Source of the DNA: Eremomyces bilateralis CBS 781.70
Lineage: Eukaryota > Ascomycota > Dothideomycetes > Eremomycetales > Eremomycetaceae
Assembly: GCF_010015585.1 (NCBI RefSeq)
Contig: NW_022985074.1
Coordinates: 868,026-932,025, forward strand
DNA: 64,000 bases
Reading direction: 5' to 3'
Of this stretch, positions 10,084-22,600 are shown in pieces. The position numbers were made by a program, and so were the translations under genes. How positions within the stretch are numbered: position 1 is the stretch's first letter; the number at the start of each line of letters is the position of its first letter. The notes under the pieces are model-generated. The model saw nothing but the letters and a program-made list of their open reading frames with translations, ran no database searches and was not told where the DNA came from.

Positions 10084-13000
10084 TTATGCCGCGTTCGATT
10101 CGGCCGTCGCCTCCTTCCTCTCGTCGCTCCCACCCGCGGCAGTCTTTGGAGCCGCAATGGCACTTCCGTTCGCAGGATTGCTCCTGGTCATGGGTGGAGA
10201 TGACGGGGCGGAAGGGGCGGCAGCTTCTTCGGCAGCTTCTCCGGATGTATCCATGGCTGCCAGGGCGCTGAAGATCGTTAATAAACCGTCCGAATATCCT
10301 GAAAGATGGTGGGTCTTACCTGAAAGAGTTTGCACTCGCGTTGGACTCTTTATCCTTGACTGGCGGTGTCCCGGTTCGGGAGCTGCCACCACTGTCTTCG
10401 CCTCCTCGGCCCAACCCGGGCGGACCTAATCCCCTCCGACCACTGCCACTCCTGCTACCAAACATGCTGGGCGCAAAGCTAGTGTTGACCCCAGAGCTCA
10501 CGTTGCGACCGGACCCGCCGCGTTGGGAAAGCTTGCGAAGATCGGCGATCTCGACCTGGTTGCGAGGGTAGTCGGGCGGTCCCATGTGGCCGGAGAATGT
10601 TCGCGAGTCGCCCCGACCCACGTTGGGCCGACTTCCACGCTGGTGTGAACGTTGGCGCTCCAACTCCTGCGCTGCTTTCGCAGCCATCGCCTCGGTGTGA
10701 ATCTCTTGGATGGTCTTGGGGCCCTTATTGGTCTCCTTCGACCGCCAGTTGGTTCTCCGAAGGTCAACCACATCCATCAGCATGAAGCGCATTCGGCTCG
10801 GAAGCCCATCCATGCTGAGGATCTTGTCGATGCGCTCGAAGTAGTGGTTCATGGCGGCTTGGCCTTTCTCGTCGCTGTCCATGGCTTCGCCGATGGTCCG
10901 GAGAAGTTTGGATAAGCTCTCGATGGCGGTCTCGTCTGGCAAGCCCTCAAAATTGAGCAGCTTGAGCACGCACTCGTGCATGATCCGTCCCGTCAACATG
11001 CCAAGCTTGAACAGCTCACCGATGAACTGGATGAGGCCCAAGCCGCGTCGTTTTGCGCCAGCAGCGATGTAGTACTCATCGGAGAGCATGGCAGCCGCCT
11101 CGGTTTGGCCCTCCGGCTGGTCGGGTAGATTGATTTCCCATCCACGCTCGAACTCCTCCTGGCACCGGTTGAGAAGGTATTTGCGGAATAGTGGGCCACC
11201 GACAACTGGGTTTCCGTTCTTGTCCTTGACGTTCTCATCCTTGATGTCCTTGCTCATTTTAGCAAGCATCAAACTGCAGAACTTGGCGTACATGGACGCC
11301 CAATGGGCTTCGTCGCAAGCCTTCTCGAACGTCAGCTGGATGATTTGACGAAGAGTACGACCGTCACTCTCGTGCTTCGATTGTTCGGCAATGGTGAGAA
11401 TGTCGTTCGAGATCTTGTCAAACTTCTCGGGTGTCATCTTATTGAGAGCCGCCTTGACCTTTCGCTGGACCGCGTCCGGTGGCAGGAAACCACTTGGTAG
11501 AGGTTGCTGCGCCCCAGTGGCGAGGCTCATCGGCTTCCAACCGGTGGACGAGACTTCCAAAGGCTTGAGTTCTTGGCCCGCGGTGAGTGGCATCGATGCA
11601 GCGTGCTGTGCTTGCTCGCGGGCACTCATACCCTTCTCCTGTCCACGTCGGCTACCACCCTTGCCCCGGGCACTTCCACCAGGACGAGGGGAATTCATGT
11701 TCTGCTGAGACATGCTGTGTGATGAACCTTGTCTTTGCATCAGAGGAGGACCGCCAACAGGGAAGCCACCGGGACGACCGGGGAAAGTTCCGAAGGGATT
11801 GGCACCCATCGGCGAAGGTCGGGCTCCCATGGAGGAAGCCGCAAATCTCGCCTCCGATGTCGTGCCCGGCGGAAGAGTCCGGCCTGGGGGCCCTTGGACT
11901 CCGAAAGCGCCCATGGCACCACTGGCCAATCCAGAACCCATGCCGCCACGAGAAGGTTGGCGACCAGCCCCGGAGGGAGTTCGAGCAGAACCAGGGCGAG
12001 ATGAGTCGGACGGGTCGCCGACAGTCTCGCGGAGCTTCTGGTCCCAGTCCGTCCCAGGTTTTTCCTTAAACACATCTTGGAATTGAAGGAGGAACTCTTT
12101 GTCGTATTGACGGCCGAGGGTCTTGCTTCCTTGGTTGAGAGCGGGATTCGGCGACTGGATACCGGTGGGGTAAACGACGGACTCGGAGTGCACCGCAAGG
12201 AATCGAGCGGACTTCAACGCTTGCATTCCGGGCGTAGGCGGATCAGGCGCACCACCTTTGGCGGACGGGATCTTCAGAGGCTCGGGCTTCGGTTTTGAAG
12301 CGGTCGGCACGGGAGACTTCGACACGGCTTGAGCGGGAGGTGGCATGATGGTATCGGAACTTGGAGTTGAAGTACCGCTCCCACTGGCGCCCATGCGTGC
12401 ACCAGGGCCGAGGGTCGGTCGCTTCAGCGATGCGAAAAGTTTCTCTCGCTCCGCCTTGTCTTCCGCCGTATCGGTTTTCTCGGCTTCCTTCTTTTTTTGA
12501 CGGGCTTCTTCGGCCTCCTCGGCCTCGCGTTCGGCGCGTTTGAGATCGTCCTCTTCGCGAGAAGCGGCTTCCTTCTCCCGTAAGCGCCTCTCTTCCGCCT
12601 CCCGCTTCTTCTTCTCTTGGTACTTGATCTCACGCTCTTCCTCCTCACGGGCCTCCTGCTCTGCCTGGCGGATCCACTCTTCCTCATCATCTTCCGGTGG
12701 GATAGCGTCGGTCGGCTTCTCCTTTTCATCCTGAACGGTAGGCGGAGCGACTTTATCGGCCTCTTTCACCTCTTCCTCCTTGGGTTTCGGAGCAGCAGCC
12801 GGAGCAGCGACCTCGGTCTCTTCCTTCTCTGCCGTAGGTTTGACCTCCGCTTCTCCCTTCTCTCGCTTGGCTTGTTCCTCCAAGTTCCTCTTGAACTGCT
12901 CTTCGAACTCTTGCTTCTTTTCCGCGCTCGTCTTTGACGGCTGTGGGTCGACTTTTGCCGGCTCGGGCTCTTTCGCGGCAATAGAGGCGGTGGAAGCGAT

Positions 13001-14899
13001 GGGTGTTTGGGAAGCACCGGGAGTCGACACGATGACAGGTCCTTTGGTGTTGGGAGGACCGGGAGACGATGTGGGGGACGGTTTGATCGTGACCGCGCCT
13101 CCGTCCGGTTTCATGATGGGGATGGCCTTGCTGCCTTTCGCCTGTCGGATAAAGGTGGTTTGCGATCCGGCCGTCGGGGCGGGGCTGCTCGACTGCTGAC
13201 TGGGAGTTTGGGGAGGCATGGTTGCTGGTGCCATGGAAGGCGTCTGCGGGTGACCCAACGAAGCGGACGGAGGGCGCGGGGCCTCTTGGGAAGGATTTCG
13301 TGACATGCTGTTCGTGAACTGCGGCATGAACGGTTGGTGGGGACGGTGGGGACCGGTTTGGTAGGGCTGGGGGCTGGGAGGTGCCGCACCGAACGGTGCC
13401 ATGCCGTGCATGTATGGGCCAGGGGGGTAATACTGGCCGTAGGTAGGATCGAACTGCTGCGATACTCCGTAGATTCCCTGTGGATGGTGAAGTTCTGTTA
13501 GAAAATGGCCATATGTCATGTCTCGCGACAGTTCCGGAACGGAAATCTGATGGTTAAACACGGCAGCGTGATCCGGCATGGTCGGATTTGAAACGACCGA
13601 CGCCGCCTGTTGATGAGGAAACGGTTTGAACGGTGGCTGCGCGGCAACGGCGGGCGAAAAGGACTTGACGTTTGCGGAATTGTTGAAAGGAGATTGAAAC
13701 GCGGCGAAATGACCAGAAGCAGGAGGGGGACGCGAAAAGGAGGGCTTTACTTGTGACGGGTGGAGCTGTTGTGGATATCCTCCATAACCACCATGCTGCA
13801 TTTGGGGTCCGTTTGCCATGTGCGGCTGCTGGTGTAGAGCAGCGGGCGCCATGGCGGGACTGCGGGCGGCGGGTCGGAAGGGCGAGTTCGGGTGTTGACC
13901 CATGGGACCTTGAGCCTGGAATGGAGGCATGTTGGGACCACCGCGCTGCTGCAAAGGCAGCTGGCGGAATTGCCCACCTGGAGAGTTAGCCATCTGCTGA
14001 GGGAATGCACCTGCGTAGCCCCGTCCGCGTCCATTCGGGACGAATTGACGGTTGAAGTTGTTGGCGCTCATATCGCTGTGAGCGGATTGCGATGACTCGC
14101 GACGCAAATGTTGCGTTTGAGCGTTCGCCGGTCCTTGAGGCATGGGGCGCATCTGTTCCATGTTAGGATCATGGCCAATCCGAACCTGTGCAAGACTTAC
14201 ATGGTCGCTACCGTCGCCTGCCATTCCGAAATTCAGATTGCCTTGGTTCTGGATACCAGACGGTGGTCGTCCTCCGCTAGCAGCGGGTTGCGGGATGGGT
14301 GAAGGAGACGCAGCCGGGGACTGAACGCGAGGATTGCCGGTCTGAGGGGTATTCAGATTTGACATCTGCGAGTGATTGACGGTGCTGTTGGCGATCACGG
14401 GGGAGCCTTCAGCGGTAGTGGAGCCGAAGACGATGTTCGGTCGGTTGTTGTTCGAGCCAGCCGGGCCACCGTTTGGAATGTAGCCGCTGGCACCCGAGGC
14501 GGAGATGGTCACAGACGAAGGCTTGCGAGAGTGATCGTTCTGCGGCGTCGCACCGTTTGCGATAGACCCTCCTCCGTGCACGATGGCGGGAGCGGCTCCC
14601 ACGGCAGGAACAGCAGGCTGGATGGGCTTCTGCGGGTTCACAGGCGAGACGGAGTGCGATTTGCCATGTTGGATCGGGGTGGAGCTGCCCACTGCCACGG
14701 GAGGTGTGCTCGAGGCGATGACCGGAGGAGTGGAGGGCTTCTTCGCACCGCTCGCCGTCGCGCTCGCGTACGAGGATTTGGCAGTGGGCTGCGTCGGCAC
14801 TGCGGGCAGTGGAGACGTCTTGCCGGAGCCGGAGGATGCGGCGATGGCGGACTGTGCGGCGGATTGTTGCGGTTGCGCGGATGACACGGTGCTGGTCAT
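10084..14899 (-). CDS. eIF4G: Translation initiation factor eIF4G
   Basis: Two exons, 14899-10320 and 10267-10084 (intron 52 bases, GTAAGA donor), code for 1587 residues. eIF4G is the cytoplasmic scaffold that joins the cap-binding eIF4E, the helicase eIF4A and poly(A)-binding protein. The first 650 residues are Gln/Pro/Gly-rich and disordered. A highly charged Glu/Lys/Arg helix follows at about 680-830. The eIF4E-binding motif YxxxxL-hydrophobic is present near residue 930 as YDKEFLL. The MIF4G HEAT domain spans about 1145-1395, with the expected FDKISNDILTIAEQ and RGLGLIQFIGELFKLGML blocks. An RG/RS-rich tail ends in a short acidic-alanine exon (SALAAMDTSG). There is no MA3/W2 domain, as usual for fungal eIF4G. 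The start is the first ATG after a long pyrimidine-rich leader. Identification is firm; the last exon rests on splice signals and phase. Confidence 0.95.
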
Positions 14900-16698
14900 T
14901 AAGAACGTTGGGGCGCGTGGGCCACGGGAGGATAAGTGGTGGTGTGTTCGAGCGGGATAGCGCGTGGCGATGGATGAGAGCGTGGAGGATCGGACCGGAG
15001 ATGACCGCGATGCCGATTCGAAGTGGAGAGAGATGAGCGGATACGAAGGAGGCGAGTCGAAAGGGTGGTGTCGAGTCGGAGATTATTAAACTGGAAGTCC
15101 TCGAATGAAGACGTAACCCAGGAAGTGATGGAGAAGAGAGGAAGAAGAGGATTTCACCGGGTTCTGGAGAGAACAAAGTGAAAGGATATCCTGTTCAAGC
15201 TTCAACAGAAAAGTTGAGCAGTCGAACGATTAGGAGGATTTGGTCGTTGGTCACAATCGGACGAACGAACCGGTGACGAAAAGGATTGGAAAGGATTGAA
15301 AAGGATTGAAAAGAGCGCGAGAAGAGAAATCTCGGTGGGCTCGAATTCCGGATCCTAATAAAAAAAAAGAAGAAGAAGAATGGCTCCTGTATGAAAGACA
15401 GGAACTCTCTCTTCTTGATTTAGGAGGGGAGAGATGGATGGATGGTTTTGAAAGATGAAAGAGGAAGAAAAGAGAGAGAGAGAAGAAAGTTGGAGAGAAA
15501 GAAATTCGTGGTGAGAGACAGTGAGAGACGCCGAGTCGCTGAGATTCCCCAATCACCGGGGAGCGTGGAAGGTGCGCCGCGAAAGTGTTGTGCAGGGAGG
15601 AAAGGGCGACCGGTGAAATTGGTTGTGTCAGCACGGGACATTGCCTAATGGCCTGGTGGAATATTGCCTTATTGCCTGATAAACACAATTATGGATGGCC
15701 AGTTGCCTTATATTCATTCATGTCACAACTCACATGATTCTGATCACATGATTCTGATCACATGTCATGACATTTCCGTGACATTTCCGTGACATTATTT
15801 CCCTTCCTTTTCTTGTGTCCAAATGCCAGAATGGAACCTCCATTGCCCGACCAAGGAGAGATCCCGGATTCCATATGGTAACTCGCACAAGTTTGCGCCT
15901 ACTACCTGAACTGTTAAAACTAAAAGGGGCCTCCTTAACAATTGGGACTTTCGCCTTTACCACAAGGACTAAGGTCCGACTCCTAATCTAGTTTCGCCGC
16001 ACGACTCGCGGCGTCACTAACACAGGACACTGCACGACCACGAGTCCACGGAAAACGAAATCGCTCCACCAGTGACAATGCTTAATTTCAAGAACGCCGA
16101 TATTATTCGTGCAATCCTTAAGCTGATGCCGCTCCGTGCTACGTCCATACACCGGCTCCAGACAAGGATGTGCAAATTGTAATATTAATTATAAGGATAG
16201 AAAAGTCCGCGTGGTGCACTTTGATGATCCCTTCGCCTCTGCATCATGCATGCAGCAGCGGCTGTGCCCGTACACCCCTCGACATTCTGGAACATCCAGA
16301 GACCAAACTTTTAAAGTTCCAATTGATCGGCACTCGCAGTCTGGAAATAGTTTGACATTGGAGCCTATGAGATATACTTAATGCCACCCTTCGAGCAACT
16401 TCCAGTTGCCGTTGACAACATGATCATTCACCAGAGCAGCGTTGATGGCTAGGGGCTTCAAGCTAAGAATTGACGCGTCCGGAGTTGATTACCCACTACG
16501 CAGGAGCCTCGCGGTAAGACTAAGACTGATAATCTTTTACCTCGACTAAGGATTATTCCCATATTCTGACTCTAGGATCCTTGACGGTGATGTCGACTCA
16601 CTCTCGGTTCTCAACATATCATCCCGATTGTCGATGGGGAGTCATAGCAGCAAAGATAAAGCTACTACATGCTGGGCAAGACCTGACATCCAGCAACA
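14900..16698. other. eIF4G promoter/leader and sidC 3' region
   Basis: No gene supported. On the eIF4G (minus) strand 14900-15560 is strongly pyrimidine-rich, including a run at 15355-15500, as expected for the leader of a highly expressed gene. Short direct repeats occur at 15280-15310 (AAAGGATTG-type units) and at 15731-15796. The rest, to the sidC stop, looks non-coding. Confidence 0.55.
15731..15796. repeat. Two adjoining short tandem repeats
   Basis: CACATGATTCTGAT (14 bases) is present 2.4 times at 15731-15764, followed at 15769-15796 by GACATTTCCGT (11 bases) present 2.5 times. Copies are identical within each array. Probably simple slippage products. Confidence 0.8.
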
Positions 16699-19600
16699 TC
16701 ACTCACTGCCCAACAGCGATGACCTCAAGTCATCCACCAGCTTTCCCGCCTCGCTCAACGTCAAGAGTCCTTCCGGGCAAAACACTCCCACCTGCAATCC
16801 ACCATCGACAATCCGTGCCTCCACATCGACAGATGGCTTCGGGAGTTAGCATGCCTCTCGAATGGTTTCCAGGTACGAGAACTCACCAGATACGCGCCTC
16901 TCACACGATTTTTCTCCAGTAGCTTCGTTAATCCTTCACCATCATCGGCGCTCTTCCCTTCTACCACCCTGGCGTACCCATCCCGCTCTCCATCCGCAGC
17001 ACGAATGGCCCCTGCACCCACGACTTCAGCGATATCGAGCAGCTTCAAAAAGTTGACGAACGAATCCACCTGGATTCCCGTCCACCGCTCGATTTGCCAC
17101 AATCCCGCTCCAGCTCGATCGATCCGGTTCATCTCAAGCAAGTCATCTTGAATCTTCCTCGCCATCTCCACCAGTCCCTTATTGGCATTGAGTGAGACGC
17201 GTAGGGGCACAAGGTTGAGGGTTGGGCCACAGCTTTCCACGAGTCCAGGGATGTCATGAGACCGATTGGCTAGATAGACCCCAAAGACGACTTCTTTGGA
17301 ATGAGCGGCGTGGCTAGCAACGAGACGGGCATAGGCTTGGGCATATGCGGCAAGGAAAATGTGGTGGACCGAAACGTGGCTTGCTCGTGCCTTCTTCTCA
17401 AGCAGAGCGGTTTGGTTCACCACGTCTGCCTTGAAAAGTTCCACTCGACGATGGGATGAAGATGAAGATGGCTTGATCAGCGGATTCGGAGCTTTATGAA
17501 GGTAAGACGACCAAAACGAACGAGCTTGCTCGTGGGAGTCGACATCGCAGACAGCGTTGACGTATTCCCCAAAAGAATTGTCCCAATCGCTACTCGAGAG
17601 GTTAGAATCGAGGCACAGTGCATCCAGTCGTTGGATCAGCCGTGGGAGACTTATGGCATCATACAACGCATGATGGATGTTGAGTCGCAGCACCCAAGTG
17701 CCAACCTTTTCCTCAATCGTCAGATTCACTATTTTACGCTCCTTGAGGGTTTTCGAATCGCCTCGGAGGACGACCTGCATGATCGGGAGCTCCGTTTCGG
17801 TGGCCACAAATGTAGTCCGGAGAATGGGATGTTCTTGAACCAGGGCATTCCATGCCATCTCAATCTGTGCACGGCTCCAGGTCCCAGGTGCTGTGTACTC
17901 GAATGTGGGCCAAAAAAGCCGCCCATTGGAGTTTTGCCACACTGATAGCATGTAGACTTGCCCAGCGGTTGCTGGTATGGCCATCTCCACGTCGCCGGGG
18001 TCAACACTCTCCAACAGCTCAAAACCAACCGCATGAGACTTCCAAGTTGCCTTGTTTGATTGCTTGTCGGCTTCTTCGGGATCTGGAGGTTGAGAGGGAA
18101 CCTGTGCCATGGTACGAACCGTGGATGCACGCAATAGTGTGCTCACCGGCAGCAGAATGCCTCTGTTGCGCAGCAGTTTTGAGACCTTGATGGCACTGAT
18201 GGAGTCTAGCCCGATGCTCGGTAAGGTCGAGTCTTTGGTGACATCGTCTTCGGGTATGCCAGCCACATTTGACAACACTTGACGAATGGAAAGCTCCAAC
18301 TCAGTCCATGTGGCCTCATCCACAACCCGCGCTTGATCCCGCCCATCAGAGCCTGCTCCTCTGTCCTCCAATTCAGCATCTAGAGCAAATTTGGAGAGGC
18401 CGCAGATTGTGATACCCTCACTGTCGGCACTCAGACATTCACGGTCCGGAAAATTGACCATGTACCGGAGAACACTATCGAGTTCTCTGAGGAACTGTTG
18501 CACTGCCTTGGTGTCGAACCGGCTTTCCGAGCATGCTACGCGCCATACAAGAGTCTGGTCAGCGATTTCGGCTTCCGCCGCTACGCCGAATTCTACTTCG
18601 GCATCGCCATCAATGGTTTCGTACAGCTTCTCGTGCTCGTCGACATGGTGTTGAGGATGCGCCTGGTATATGAAGAGCGCATCGAAGAGCGGCTGACTAT
18701 TCCTTTCCACCAAAGTTTGGATTTTTCGGAGAGGGTAATGCTGATGAGGAACCACATCCGCGATATTCTCATGCATGTACCCCAGCATTGACCGCACGTC
18801 TCCATGGATAAATGTCCGCAGGGGGACAGTGGCCATGGTTGGGAACATTACCTCCGATGACCTGGAATTATCCCGCCCGGACAGCACCAGTCCATGGACC
18901 GTTTCTAGCGATGCGCTTCTTGATGCTAGTACCATGGCCATACACGTGTGCGTCAGCGTCTGCATGGTCACTCCTGCCGATTTGCAAAAGCCCTTGATTG
19001 TCTGGACTGACAGGTCGCTCACGGATTCCCGGCGGAGTACGCCAGATTTCTCGGGATGTGTCGTCCTTAGAGATGTATGCGTAGGTTGACATTCAGAGAG
19101 ATAGTCCCGCCAGAATATCTGACTCTGCTCACTATCACCCTTCAATATGGTTTGTATCGTGGGACCAATTGGGGGCCTCGGTGTGAGCCGACCATGATAT
19201 GCCTCCTGGACATCAGAATGCAATAATCCGATTGACCAGCCATCGTACAAGGCGTGTGAGAGACTCAGGGTGAGCAACGTTCTGTCAGGGGTCTCAATCG
19301 TACAAAGACTGATGAGTTCCCCCTGTTCTGCGTTTCGTTCCGCTTGTCTCTTCGCATCTTCCACGGCCGATAGCCAATTTCGGTCGTCGTCCAACCTTTT
19401 GGTGAACCATTGCAAGCTAGCTTTCTCCTGGACAACAACCTGTGCGAAAGAGTAGGGGATGCTTGGGTCATCGAGCTCCATGAACGATATTTGTAGAGCT
19501 TCGGTCGTTCGAATGACGTCGTCCCAAGCTTTCTGGAGCGTATTGAGTTTAGTGTGCGACGATAGTTGCAAAACCTCATGGTTGAAGTATCTCTTGAAGC

Positions 19601-22600
19601 CGGAACTCATCATATGCACCAGCATTCCTTCCTGCAGAGGTGTCGCCGGGTATACTGCTTGAATGGACCTATGTGGATGCTGCCCTCGCACTAGTTCATT
19701 CAGACGCGGTAAAAGAACATCCATCGATTTATCCCCCTTGCCTTCCGCCTCGCTTTCTGTTTCAGGAACGAGCTGTTCGGCAATTGCAGCAATGGATTTG
19801 GACCGCATGATTTCGCCCACAGGAATGGAATACCCAGCTTGTCGAATCTGGGAGGATAATCGGATAGCATCGATACTGTCCAATCCTAGGCCAACCATAG
19901 AGCCGTCATATGAAATGTCATCCAGATCTATTCCCGTAAGCTGTCCCACAAGATCGCGCAGTAGCTCAGCCTTCACAGAGACAGGCTTGGTAACGTGTCC
20001 ATTTGCAAAGGTCTCGGACGGTGTTTCGCTCGCAATGGGGCTTCCCCGATCTCCATCTGCAGTAAAATAGCCAATGTTGTCATCAACGTTGAGAAGCATT
20101 GCTTCCATTGACTGTTGGAACTCAGATAGCAGCCTACTCAATTGCTCGCCATCGCAGTACCATCCCTGGGAAACGAATTCGAGCTTCATTGACTCTTTTA
20201 TAAGTTCAATGTCGAGCGATAGAGGATAGTGTGCTGCAGCCCCTTCTCCTGTTTGCTCCCACAAGTTCTCATTGGAAGAATCCCCCTCAAGGGCTTGTTG
20301 AAAGACCAGGAGAGTGTCGAAGAGAGAATGGTTGGAAGGAACTTGATTCCACTTGTGAATATTTCGAAGGGGCGTATGTTGAAATGGCAGGACCGCAATA
20401 TTGAAAGACTGACAACGAGCGATCAGATCTCGCCATGTATCATTGCTCCTCAGTTCTAGACAGAATGGGATTGTGTTGAACAACGGCCCAACCACTTTAT
20501 CAGCTCCGTTGAAATCAATTGATCTCCCAGATATGACAAGTCCTAGGACCAAAGGACTGGGTCGATGGAGCTCCTTGTTCATGGTCACCGCCCAGGCTGC
20601 TTGGACAACTGCTTGGGTAGTAACCTTCAGTGATTTTCGTAGTCGTTCGATGGAACCCATGCCACCAAGTGTTGAAGATACTTTCAGGGGACTAGGACAA
20701 TCATAACGCATTTGAGGATGAGTACCACTTTTTCTACCTGCCAGGTGAGAAAGCCAGAATTGCTCGGCGCCAGAAAGGGTGGCTAAGGGCCCGAATGGGA
20801 GGACCTCGTGAAAGTTCGGCCCGTACTGCACATTCGGCTCGCTCTGGTACGCTTGGGCAATGCTCTGGAGTAGAAGCCTCATACTGATGCCGTCGTACAA
20901 GCCATGAAACATATGGAGCGAAAGCAGAACGCGTGCTTCTGATTTGACGAGGACAAGTTCAAATGGATGAAGCAGGGTCCAGAGGGTGTCACGATACCAG
21001 TCTTGGAACATCTCCCGCATTCCCTGGTGCAATGTGGCCTCCGGTATAAATGTTCCTTTCCAAGGGAATTCACGGTATTTCATCACGGCCTGGACATAGC
21101 CTGAAGAGCTTTGCACAAAGGAGGTCCGCAACATTTGAAGATTATGCTGAGCATTTTGCCATGCAGCCCTCAATCGTGGTATGTCGGTGCCCTCATGGAG
21201 CTCGAACCGAAACTGAGCAAAGTAGAAAGGCTCTGAACTGTTCATGGTTGTAGCGATCATGCCTTCTTGCAGGGGAGTGCAAGGGGCAATGCTCTCGACG
21301 AGAGAAGATTCACAACTCAACGCCGATGCCACCAGGCGGAGATGCTTGTGCTTGCAAATGGACATCAGTTGCTTGGCTGAAATGGCTGTTGCCCGGCTTG
21401 AAGCCTTGGAGGACTGATCTTTCACCATCGTTGACGATATGTCCCGGACCGTTTGTAGTTGCATTAAAGCTTGGATCGAAGGACGGCCGAGATTGGCTTG
21501 TCTTATTCTTTTTGCCAGTTCAATGACTGAAATTGAGTCAAGACCTAGCTCGAAGATATTCGAAGACGGTGAAATGGTGTCGATTCTGTTCCTTAGCATC
21601 TCGCGCAGGATATTTGCGAGCTGCGACTCCTGAACTGTCATTCTGTTGTCCTCGGATGTGGATCGACCGAGTCCCTGTAATTCGTGCGATGAAAGGGCAT
21701 AGAAGTGTTCCTTTAACCGATTCTCGTCGAGTTTATTGTTCACCGAGAGTGGAAGCGCATCCAAATGCACGAAATAAGTTGGGACCATATACGGAGACAG
21801 GAACTTTTGGCAAGAGGATCGTGCCTTGTCGCCAACCGACTGAAAAGAAGTTCCACTGCCACGGTAGGTCCTTTCCTCTTCCACGGTTGTTAGATGTCTT
21901 ACGATGAAAGACACAAGTTGCTCCCGCTGCATCTGAGGGTGCTTTAGGACCAGAGTTGCCACATCACGAATTTCTGGCACGTCATGGACAATGACAGAGT
22001 TGATCTCTGAGATCTCGAGCCTTTGCCCTCGGAGTTTGACTTGATCATCTTGCCGACCTAGGAAATCAAAAGATCCATCATGGAGTATCCGCACCAAGTC
22101 TCCTGTGCGATAGACACGTACGCCGTATTTCCGTAGATATGGAAACTTCTGGTCTGTGAGTTCAGGTCGGTTCAAATATCCTTTACCGACTAGGACCCCG
22201 TGTACACACAACTCTCCAACACCGCCTCGGAGTACTGGGGTATCGGTTCCTTTCTTGAACACAAAGGTGCCAACGTTGTCGAATTGAGGGCCGATATTGC
22301 TTGGTTTCCCGTTTGATGGAACACGCGGTAGCATGGTGACGCCAATGGTGGCTTCCGTTGGTCCATAACCATTGTATATGACCTGCGCTGAACCCCAAGC
22401 ATCCAATACATCTTGTCTAAGCTGCTCACCTCCAGTAATAAACACACCATCGCATAGACTTGGAACTTCCTCTGGCCGGATAAGTCTTGCAAGACTAGGA
22501 GTGAGATCTATATGAGTGATGCGAAGACTGCGAATAGCACCGGCAAGGTCCTCGAAAATGACGTCTTTTGGTGCTGAGACAACACGAATCCCTACGGACC

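Noticed and set aside
14409-15176. 255-residue minus-strand frame at the eIF4G start
   Set aside because: A shadow frame of the repetitive eIF4G N-terminus and its pyrimidine-rich leader.
15731-15796. CRISPR-like array
   Set aside because: Units are only 11-14 bases, directly abutting and without spacers; simple tandem repeats in a eukaryotic genome.
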